From the NCBI GenBank assembly GCA_043808235.1, contig JAZDFC010000098.1:20804-84803 (forward strand): a stretch of DNA of 64,000 nt, in the 5' to 3' direction. The notes under the pieces were generated by a model that was not told where the DNA came from, searched no databases, and saw nothing but the letters and a program-made list of their open reading frames with translations. This document shows, in pieces, positions 36,891 to 44,827 of this stretch; positions within the stretch are counted from its first letter, which is position 1; the number at the start of each line of letters is the position of its first letter. The translations under genes and the position numbers were made by a program. This stretch comes from JAZDFC01 sp043808235 (GTDB lineage: Bacteria; Bacteroidota; Ignavibacteria; Ignavibacteriales; Melioribacteraceae).

Positions 36891-38030
36891 CTAATGTGTT
36901 TGATGTAGTTTTCTAAATTGAGTTAATCCAATTCCTTTTTCCTTTTTAAAGTACCGCGAGATATGTTCAACATCCGTAAAATTAAAAAGTGAGGTGATTT
37001 GATAAATAGTAAGATTCGTTTCAATCAGTAGTTTCGAAATCCATTCAACCCGTACTTCTCTAATCTCATCGTAAATTGACCTGTGTATTGTTCCTTTAAA
37101 ATATTTTTCCAATGTGTGTCTGCTTATACCTGTCGCTTTTACCACATCCCTCACAAGAATTTTGCTTTTAGCATTATCCCGTATATAACGAATAGCCAAG
37201 GCTACATCATGATTATCAACGGACAGAATATCAGTAGATTGTCGTTGAACAACGTGTGTTGGCGAGACAATTATTTGTTGCCCCTCCATTTTCTTTCCAG
37301 ATAAAAGCTCATGGAGAAGCTTTGCCGATTCATATCCGGCGGACTCAACATTCAATGCAATGCTCGTAAGTGGCGGATATCCTGTTTCACAAATCATCGG
37401 ATCGTTATCAACTCCTATAACAGTAACATCCTCAGGCACTTTTAGATTAATCATTTTACACACTTCAAGAATATGCTGTCCGCGATCATCATTACATGCA
37501 AATATCCCTACAGGTTTTGGTAGACTATTAATCCATTTGCCCACATGCTGTTGTTCTTTTCTCCAATCGAGTTTACTGGTATTTAAGGGTTGAGCATAAA
37601 TATGGACTTTACACCCCACTTCGTTTATAAAGTAATTAAAATAATAACCGCGTTCCTTTGACCAGTCGAAATCATCAAAACCACAAAAAGCAAAATTTTT
37701 CAATCCTTTGCTTAGGAGATGCTCGCTTGCCATTTTTGCAATTGCAAAAGAATCAGTTTTTATTATTGGCAGAGTTTTAGGATACTTTGAATTATGAATA
37801 GCAAAAATTGTCGGAACTTTTAACTTAAGTAACTCCTTAGTTATCAAAGAATCGCGCATAATAATTCCATCCGGCTTCCAGCTTGTTAGATATGGTATGG
37901 AAGATTTTAAATCAATCGGTTCTTTGTAGAAAGACCATGGACCATTAATTCGCGAATACCGCGCAATGCCAATAATTAATTGTCGTCCGAATGCACGGGA
38001 TGTCTCAAGTAAAATCGCTATTTTCTTCAT
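36891..38030 (-). CDS. XylR-type AraC-family transcription regulator
   Basis: A 379-residue cytosolic regulator in the XylR arrangement: a LacI/periplasmic-binding-like sensor domain (about 1-270, opening KKIAILLETSRAFGRQLIIGIARYS) followed by an AraC-type double helix-turn-helix (about 275-379, with ILVRDVVKATGISRHTLEKYF and VEHISRYFKKEKG). It most likely senses a pentose, arabinose or xylose, and activates the surrounding genes; the ligand is inferred from araA lying immediately upstream in the same direction. Its own gene is 185 bp downstream of araA. No operator was identified. Confidence 0.88.
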   Translation of the reverse strand: MKKIAILLETSRAFGRQLIIGIARYSRINGPWSFYKEPIDLKSSIPYLTSWKPDGIIMRDSLITKELLKLKVPTIFAIHNSKYPKTLPIIKTDSFAIAKMASEHLLSKGLKNFAFCGFDDFDWSKERGYYFNYFINEVGCKVHIYAQPLNTSKLDWRKEQQHVGKWINSLPKPVGIFACNDDRGQHILEVCKMINLKVPEDVTVIGVDNDPMICETGYPPLTSIALNVESAGYESAKLLHELLSGKKMEGQQIIVSPTHVVQRQSTDILSVDNHDVALAIRYIRDNAKSKILVRDVVKATGISRHTLEKYFKGTIHRSIYDEIREVRVEWISKLLIETNLTIYQITSLFNFTDVEHISRYFKKEKGIGLTQFRKLHQTH

Positions 38031-38215
38031 AACGTTGGCATAACCGTTAATACTTAATTATTATTTAAAAGGCTGTATATTGTCTTTCGCCTGTATTAAT
38101 TTCAAGTTGCATGATCTATCCATAACTCTTCCTTTTAACCGCATTTGAGTAAAATCTCTATTATGTTTCCTTAATAAACGCTAAAGAAAAACCAAAGCAT
38201 ATGCAATCAATCCAT

Positions 38216-39709
38216 TTAGATACTGAAATGGGCATCAGTCCATTTTAATTCATTCTTCAATTCACGAAGTTTTGTAGACTCATCGATAAGGACATATTCA
38301 ATTCCTGCAATCTCAGCGAAATCTTCCATGTATTCAGAATTAATTGCCTGGCTGAATACTGTGTGATGAGCACCGCCTGCATAAATCCATGCAGCTGCGC
38401 CAACTTCTAAATTTGGTTTTGGAATCCACAGAGCCCTGGCTACTGGAAGCAAAGGTAAATCTTTGTCCGGAGTAACAACTTCCACTTCATTTACAATTAA
38501 TCTGAATCTGTTTCCAAGATCAATCAGTGATGCATTAATTGCATATCCTGCCGGGACATTGAAAACTAATCTTGGAGGATCATCTTTACCGCCAATTTCA
38601 AGACGATGGACTTCCAAAGCGGGTTTAGTAGCAGCAATCGATTCGCAAACTTCGAGCATATGCGCCCCGAGAACTTTCATTCCGGATGGATCAAAATCAT
38701 ATGTGTAGTCTTCCATAAATGAAGTTCCGCCTTTCAATCCGGCTGCCATTACTTTGGCCGCTCGCACCATTGCCGATGTTTTCCAATCACCTTCCGCGCC
38801 GAATCCGTAACCATCATTCATCAAACGTTGAACCGCAAGACCGGGTAATTGTGTTAATCCATGTAAATCTTCAAATGTGGTTGTAAATGCTTTGAATCCG
38901 CCATTCTCTAAAAATGCCCGCATCCCCAATTCGATTTTAGCAGCATCCCTTAAATTAGAATACTTCTCCCCGCCTTTTTTTAAGACAGGAGTAATTGTAT
39001 AAGTATCTTCATAAAGTTGAATGAGTTTATCTATATTGTCTTCCGGGATTTCGTTAATTACTTTTACAAGATCTCCAATACCATACCCATCTACGGAATA
39101 ACCGAAATTCATTTGAGCGCTTACCTTATTTCCTTCGGTTACTGCAACTTCACGCATGTTGTCGCCAAAACGAGCAATTTTCATAGACTGCATATCCGCC
39201 CATGCCGCTGCAACTCTCATCCAAACAGCAATTTTTTTATGAACATCAGCATCCTGCCAATGACCAACCACAACTTTTCTGTTTTTGTTCAACCTTGTAC
39301 AGATATATCCGAATTCACGATCACCGTGAGCAGACTGATTAAGATTCATAAAATCCATATCGATTGACTCACTTGGAATATTTCGGTTGAATTGAGTGTG
39401 TAAATGAAGAAAAGGTTTGTTAAGTATTTTTAATCCATTAATCCACATCTTTGCAGGTGAAAATGTATGCATCCAGGTAATTAAGCCAATACAGTTCGGG
39501 TTTACATTTGCTTCCGATAGTACATTGAGAATCGCTTCCGGTGTCGTAACAACCGGTTTCATTATTATTTGAATCGGAATATCATCGGAAGTATTTAATC
39601 CGGCTACTATACGGGACGAATTCTCAGCAACCTGCTGAAGAGTTTTGTGTCCATATAAATATTGACTTCCGGTAATAAACCATACTTCGTATTGTTTGAG
39701 ATCAATCAT
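38216..39709 (-). CDS. araA: L-arabinose isomerase
   Basis: A 497-residue cytosolic enzyme, full length for the family, converting L-arabinose to L-ribulose. Metal-binding residues are visible as Glu in SFMEDYTYDF, Glu in MLEVCES, and His in GAHHTVFS; the opening YEVWFITGSQYLYG is the hallmark start. AGAGG precedes ATG 39709. It receives arabinose set free by the GH43 and GH51 enzymes. Ribulokinase (araB) and ribulose-5-phosphate epimerase (araD) genes are not in the window. It is flanked by a secreted aldose 1-epimerase upstream and the XylR-type regulator downstream. Confidence 0.96.
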   Translation of the reverse strand: MIDLKQYEVWFITGSQYLYGHKTLQQVAENSSRIVAGLNTSDDIPIQIIMKPVVTTPEAILNVLSEANVNPNCIGLITWMHTFSPAKMWINGLKILNKPFLHLHTQFNRNIPSESIDMDFMNLNQSAHGDREFGYICTRLNKNRKVVVGHWQDADVHKKIAVWMRVAAAWADMQSMKIARFGDNMREVAVTEGNKVSAQMNFGYSVDGYGIGDLVKVINEIPEDNIDKLIQLYEDTYTITPVLKKGGEKYSNLRDAAKIELGMRAFLENGGFKAFTTTFEDLHGLTQLPGLAVQRLMNDGYGFGAEGDWKTSAMVRAAKVMAAGLKGGTSFMEDYTYDFDPSGMKVLGAHMLEVCESIAATKPALEVHRLEIGGKDDPPRLVFNVPAGYAINASLIDLGNRFRLIVNEVEVVTPDKDLPLLPVARALWIPKPNLEVGAAAWIYAGGAHHTVFSQAINSEYMEDFAEIAGIEYVLIDESTKLRELKNELKWTDAHFSI

Positions 39710-39880
39710 CTTTTGCCTCTTTATAATTCTTAATATTTGTTTTTCGATAAACAGGTAATACGTTTATTTATACCGGCGCATCCATATTTATTTTATATTC
39801 ATGATAAACAACTGCCATGTTTTTTAAGATCATCTTTATTTTTAAATAAAATCTCCGCCTTTTACATGGAGACGTTAAAA

Positions 39881-41026
39881 TTATTTCTTTACCGAGAATT
39901 TATATATTGTTGTTTGACTATAAGTCTCACCGGGTTTTAATAAAACAGAAGGAAACTGCGGCTTATTTGGAGAATCGGGATAATGCTGAGCTTCCAAACA
40001 AAGACCGGTTCTGTATTTGTATTTAATTCCACTTTTACCGGTAATTGTTCCATCAAGGAAATTGCCGGAATAGAATTGAAGTCCGGGTTCATCCGAGTAC
40101 GTTTCCATTAATCTTCCGCTCTTCGGTTCATAAAGAGTAGATATCAGTTTTACTTTTTCATCATAATTGTTTACAACCCAATTGTGATCATAACCGCCGC
40201 CGAATTTAAGTTGCTCGTCATCCGCGCTTATATCTTTACCAATTTTTTTTGCTGTTCTAAAATCCATTGGTGTTCCGGCTACATCGGCAAGTTCGCCTGT
40301 TGTAATCAATCCTGCATCGACGGGTGTTGTTTTATCCGCATCAATCATTAATTCATGATCGAGAATTGTTTTATTCATATCGCCGGACAAATTGAAATAA
40401 GAATGGTTGGTTGGATTAAGAACCGTTGTCTTATCTGTCGTTCCTGTATACTCTATCGAAAGCGAGTTATCGTTTGTAAGAGTATATACAACGGTTAACT
40501 TAACCGTACCTGGATAGTTTTCGTCACCGTCTTCACTTATCAATGTTAGTGTAATTGCGGGACCTTTACTTGTGACTTCCGTTTTATTAACAGTCCAAAG
40601 TTTTTTATTATATCCTACAACTCCACCATGTAAATGATTTTTACCATTATTAGTGGCAAGTTGATATTCTTTTTCGTCAATTGTCATTTTCCCTTTACCA
40701 ATCCTGTTACCGTAACGCCCGACTATTCCACCAAAAAAAGACGCTCCCTTAACATATCCTTCCAGATTATCGTAACCTAAAACTACATCCGCATAATTGC
40801 CGTTTCTATCAGGTGCGGTTAAAGATACAACCGAAGCGCCGTAATCAATTATCTTTGCCGTCATGCCATTAGCATTTTTCAGAGTAAAAGCGGTTACTTC
40901 GATTCCATCAACCAATTTTCCAAAATTATATTTCTCGATTGTCGATTCAAGTTTGTTTTCAGATTGACAATAAACAACAGAGTATGAAAACAACACAGTA
41001 AAAAAAACAACAAGTACTTTTTCCAT
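39881..41026 (-). CDS. Exported aldose 1-epimerase
   Basis: About 381 residues from ATG 41026, chosen because GTGAAG lies upstream and a clear signal peptide (MEKVLVVFFTVLFS...) follows; earlier starts run back into the GH3 gene. It interconverts alpha and beta anomers of aldoses. The catalytic His appears in NPTNHSYFNLSG and the catalytic Glu in GLCLEAQHYPDSPN. The export signal places it in the periplasm, where it would equilibrate arabinose, xylose or galactose before uptake. It starts 31 bp after the GH3 stop and is likely co-transcribed with it. Confidence 0.92.
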   Translation of the reverse strand: MEKVLVVFFTVLFSYSVVYCQSENKLESTIEKYNFGKLVDGIEVTAFTLKNANGMTAKIIDYGASVVSLTAPDRNGNYADVVLGYDNLEGYVKGASFFGGIVGRYGNRIGKGKMTIDEKEYQLATNNGKNHLHGGVVGYNKKLWTVNKTEVTSKGPAITLTLISEDGDENYPGTVKLTVVYTLTNDNSLSIEYTGTTDKTTVLNPTNHSYFNLSGDMNKTILDHELMIDADKTTPVDAGLITTGELADVAGTPMDFRTAKKIGKDISADDEQLKFGGGYDHNWVVNNYDEKVKLISTLYEPKSGRLMETYSDEPGLQFYSGNFLDGTITGKSGIKYKYRTGLCLEAQHYPDSPNKPQFPSVLLKPGETYSQTTIYKFSVKK

Positions 41027-41057
41027 CTTCACACCAAGATATTTTGAATGATTGATT

Positions 41058-43847
41058 TTATTTGTCTTCAATAGTAAAATCCTTTTTTGAACGAATATCT
41101 TTCGATGAACTTCCGATTTGAATTTCCCAATTACCCGGCTGCGTCTTAAGTTCATTCGAATAGGTATCATAAAAAGATAATTCGGATGCCGGAATTTTGA
41201 ATGTCAGTGTTTTACTTTCGCCCGGAGCTAGCGTAATTCGTTCAAATCTTTTTAGTTGATTAATGGGCACTTTAATAGAAGCATCAGCACAGTGAAAATA
41301 AATTTGAGCAACTTCATCACCTTTGAGTTTGCCGGTATTCCGAATTGAAAATTGCAGCTCAACTTCGCCGTCATTATGAATTTTATCGGAGTTAAGTTTT
41401 AAATCACTGTATTCAAATTTGGTGTACGAGAGCCCATGCCCGAATGGGAATAAAACCGGTTGCTCAAAATACATATATGTGCGCGGGTGATTTATTATAT
41501 CATAATTCGACACCGGCGGAAGCTGCTGTGTTGAAGCATAGAATGTTTGTGGAAGTTTACCGCTGGGATTAACATCACCGAATAAAACATCGGCTATTGC
41601 TTTGCCCGCATATTCTCCTCCGTACCATGCTTCAACTATAGATTGAGCTTTTTTTTCAGCGCCAGCAAGGGCAATCGGTCCTCCGTTCACAAGCACAAGT
41701 ATAATATTAGAATTAACAGAGGCAACGGCGTTAATTAAATCCCGTTGAATTTGCGGTAATTCGATTTCCTTTCTATCCAATTCCTCCTGCGAAATCGCCG
41801 GTGAAATTCCGACAACAAGAATTACTGCATCATTTCGCGCTTCAACTTCTTTAGCAACGCTGAAATCTTTTTGAGCAAGATCCCAGGTTAATCTCGCAAC
41901 AGCGCCCAAGGCGTTATCGTAAAATTCAAATTTAAATTCATATTCTTTACCGGCTAATAAATTGACTTCTTTCTTCTGCGGCATTTCAGCGTGGTCATAC
42001 CAGCCGTCAATAACTAACTTTCCGTCAATGTAGAGACGAACACCGTCATCGGTACTTGTCCCGATATATTTAACGTCTGCAGGCGGAATAATTTTTCCTG
42101 TCCATCTTATTGAGAATTGGTCTTCACGTACATCGGGTGCCGGTGAATTGGTTCCGAAATTAAAATTAATATCTGAATCAATACGAGTAAAAACAGGCTG
42201 CCCGGATAAATCCATATTATTGAAAAACTCCGCCTTCGCACCCGTTTTATCTGTCCCGTCAACTTTACCAAAATATTTTGCATTGATTGGACTTAATAAT
42301 CCTTCGCTAACGATGCAGCCCATAGTGTATTCCAATTTAATTCCTTTGGTTTTAGCTTTCTCGTTCAATCCTTCAAGAGGAGAAACTTGAACATTAGGAA
42401 AACCGCTGTAAATTCCCAACTGGGGTTCGGCAGCATTCGGACCGATAACTGCTATCGACTTTATTTTCTCTTTATTCAAAGGAAGTAGTCCTTCGTTTTT
42501 AAGAAGAACAATTGATTTCTGTGCAGCTTCGAGCGCTAATTCGCGGTGCTCTTTGCAATCGAGTTTTTCTTCCGGGATTGAAGCATACGGAACAACTTCC
42601 GGCGGATCAAATTCACCGAGTCTGAATCGTGCTGAAAGCACTCTTTCCAATGCTTGGTCAAGATCTTTCTCCTCTAATAGTCCTTTCTCTAAAGCTGCTT
42701 TTAAGCCATGCCTGTATTCGGTTCCGCAATCCAGGTCGCAGCCGGCAAGAATACTTCTGGCTGAAGCCTCGGCAATCGTTTCAAAAAAATGATGCCCGAA
42801 AACCATATCATTCACGGCTCCGCAATCCGATACAACATAACCTTCGAATCCCCATTTTCTTCTTAGCAAATCGGTCATTATAAAAGTATTTGCATTGCAA
42901 GGAACATGATTCAGTTCATTGTAAGCGCCCATAATTGAATAGGCTTTGCCTTCAACAATGGCTTTATGAAACGCAGGCAAATAATATTCAAACATGTTGC
43001 GCATATCTACATCGGAAGAACCCGTGTGCCTTCGTTTCTCTTCATTGTTAGCTATAAAATGTTTGGGAGTTGCAACTACTTTAAAATAGTACGGATCGTC
43101 ACCCTGCATACCTTTTATGAATGCAACTCCCATTCGCGATAAAAGATACGGGTCTTCGCTGTAGGATTCTTCATTACGCCCCCATCGAGGATCGCGAGCA
43201 ATATTTATGGTTGGACTCCAATAAGTTAATCCCTTTCCCGTACCAATATTATAAGCACGTGCCTCATCGGATATTGCATTTCCAATACGATGGACAAGAT
43301 CGGGATCCCACGACGAACCCATAGCTACAGCTTGCGGAAAAGATGTTGCGCCGCTTGCAAGCAATCCATGTAACGCCTCACTCCAATAGTTGTATTTGGA
43401 AATCCCTAATTGAGGAATTGCATCCGATTCATTTGTAAGCTGGTTTATCTTTTCATCAACAGTCATCAAACCGATCAAATCGGTAAGTCTGTCTTTATAA
43501 GAATTCGACTTAAAGACATTCACAATTATGGAGCTGCTTTCCGATTCATTTGCCGCTTCTTTCGAAGAAAGCACTAACAGGTAATAACCCGGACGTGGAA
43601 ATGTAACTTCGGTTACCTGGTTCGATGCATCTTTAAAAACGACTTCGGAATTCTGTGGACATGTCCATTCGACTTTTGTTTGACTTGACGACACACTTCC
43701 TTCGAGTTGTGCAGTGTGAGTTTTTTCCCAATTTATTATCTGATTATTTCCGGCATTAATCGAAATAGATTGAGAGAAAAACAAAGTCGAATTTAAAAGT
43801 AGAATTGCTATAGTTCCAATCAGTGAAGTAAGAAATTTTTGTTTCAT
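41058..43847 (-). CDS. GH3 beta-xylosidase/beta-glucosidase with PA14 insert (b)
   Basis: About 929 residues from ATG 43847, which has GGAG six bases upstream; a TTG four codons earlier overlaps that site and is rejected. Order: signal peptide, an Ig/PKD-like N-terminal domain (about 30-115) absent from the other GH3, the GH3 barrel, the second GH3 domain with a clear PA14 insert (about 495-625, YIGTSTDDGVRLYIDGKLV), and an FnIII-like end. The nucleophile Asp is in VVSDCGAVNDM, again the beta-xylosidase-type S-D-C. It shares architecture but only moderate identity with the copy at 32.2-34.8 kb, so the two probably differ in chain-length or linkage preference. Confidence 0.92.
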   Translation of the reverse strand: MKQKFLTSLIGTIAILLLNSTLFFSQSISINAGNNQIINWEKTHTAQLEGSVSSSQTKVEWTCPQNSEVVFKDASNQVTEVTFPRPGYYLLVLSSKEAANESESSSIIVNVFKSNSYKDRLTDLIGLMTVDEKINQLTNESDAIPQLGISKYNYWSEALHGLLASGATSFPQAVAMGSSWDPDLVHRIGNAISDEARAYNIGTGKGLTYWSPTINIARDPRWGRNEESYSEDPYLLSRMGVAFIKGMQGDDPYYFKVVATPKHFIANNEEKRRHTGSSDVDMRNMFEYYLPAFHKAIVEGKAYSIMGAYNELNHVPCNANTFIMTDLLRRKWGFEGYVVSDCGAVNDMVFGHHFFETIAEASARSILAGCDLDCGTEYRHGLKAALEKGLLEEKDLDQALERVLSARFRLGEFDPPEVVPYASIPEEKLDCKEHRELALEAAQKSIVLLKNEGLLPLNKEKIKSIAVIGPNAAEPQLGIYSGFPNVQVSPLEGLNEKAKTKGIKLEYTMGCIVSEGLLSPINAKYFGKVDGTDKTGAKAEFFNNMDLSGQPVFTRIDSDINFNFGTNSPAPDVREDQFSIRWTGKIIPPADVKYIGTSTDDGVRLYIDGKLVIDGWYDHAEMPQKKEVNLLAGKEYEFKFEFYDNALGAVARLTWDLAQKDFSVAKEVEARNDAVILVVGISPAISQEELDRKEIELPQIQRDLINAVASVNSNIILVLVNGGPIALAGAEKKAQSIVEAWYGGEYAGKAIADVLFGDVNPSGKLPQTFYASTQQLPPVSNYDIINHPRTYMYFEQPVLFPFGHGLSYTKFEYSDLKLNSDKIHNDGEVELQFSIRNTGKLKGDEVAQIYFHCADASIKVPINQLKRFERITLAPGESKTLTFKIPASELSFYDTYSNELKTQPGNWEIQIGSSSKDIRSKKDFTIEDK

Positions 43848-43895
43848 TTGATTCTCCAAATGGTGCGACTAATAATTAAAATTTATTTGATTGTT

Positions 43896-44760
43896 TCAGT
43901 TCAATTTCCTTGATGATTTTCCAACGATAAGTTCTGTCTTTAGCTCAATATGTTCATACTGCCCTAAAGATTTAGATTCAATGTTCTCTATTAATATCTT
44001 CGCAGCAGTTACTCCAATCTTATGCCCTGAAGATCTGATTGTAGTTAATGGAACGGGATATGAATTTGCTGAGAAAATATCATCATAACCAATAACAGAA
44101 ATATCCTGCGGCACTTGTATTTGTAATTCTTTCAAAGCCGACATCACCGCAAGGGCTTGATGATCATTAAAACAGACAATGGCGGTTGGATAGTCTTTTT
44201 TACTTAATATTTTAAAATATTCTAGCGTTTTATAGTATCCATCATGATAACTGGCACCAATCTTAACAACCATATTTTTATTAAAAACAAGAGGACTTTC
44301 GCTAAACGCATGCTTAAATCCCGCAATACGTTTTTTCGTATAATATGAGTTTGGTGGTCCGCTAAAATGAACAATTTTCTTATGACCATTCTCGATCAAA
44401 TATTTCACTGCTTTTTTCACAGCTCTTAAGCTATCTGTAGTTACAATATTTGTTTGTATACTTCCAACATCTTCCAGCAAAACAAATGGGAAATTTGTCA
44501 TTTTAAGATTATACAAATATTCGGTATCGACATCATTCTCCATAACCGGATCAATTATAATCCCATCAAGAAATCTGGTAGAGAACAATCGGGAAATTTT
44601 TTTTTTCGTTAGCAGAATTATTGTTGGAACTGGCTAAAATTACCGAATATCCTTTACTTTCAGCATATTGCTCAATTCCCGTAGCTAAAGAATTGTAAAA
44701 GGGATAATTAAGATCTTTTACAATAACTCCGATTATTTTAGCGGGATTATTCATCTTCAA
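43896..44760 (-). pseudogene. Broken LacI-family regulator, frameshifted and lacking its DNA-binding head
   Basis: The sensor domain of a LacI/PurR-type regulator is split over two frames. The first part (44760 to about 44600) reads KIIGVIVKDLNYPFYN...YSVILASSNNN; the second (to 43896) reads RFLDGIIIDP...ISVIGYDD...KLN. The break is in a run of ten A on the coding strand (T10 at 44597-44606); nine would restore one frame through EKKISRLFSTRFLDG. In addition, the usual 55-residue helix-turn-helix head is missing: only 67 bp separate the first codon from the GH9 stop, and no head is encoded there. As it stands it cannot bind DNA like a normal LacI protein. A sequencing error could explain the A10, but not the lost head. 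Confidence 0.85.
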
Positions 44761-44827
44761 AATTATTCAACCTCTTCATGCAAAAATCCATTTCATTTTA
44801 CTTTTCATTCAGTCAGTTTTCAATTCT

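Noticed and set aside
41027..41170. Longer N-terminus for the aldose 1-epimerase
   Set aside because: It overlaps the GH3 3' end, hides the signal peptide and lacks a ribosome binding site; ATG 41026 is better.
43896..44588. Second LacI piece as an independent gene starting at TTG 44588
   Set aside because: It starts inside the sensor fold and continues the upstream piece exactly across the A10 run, so it is part of one broken gene.
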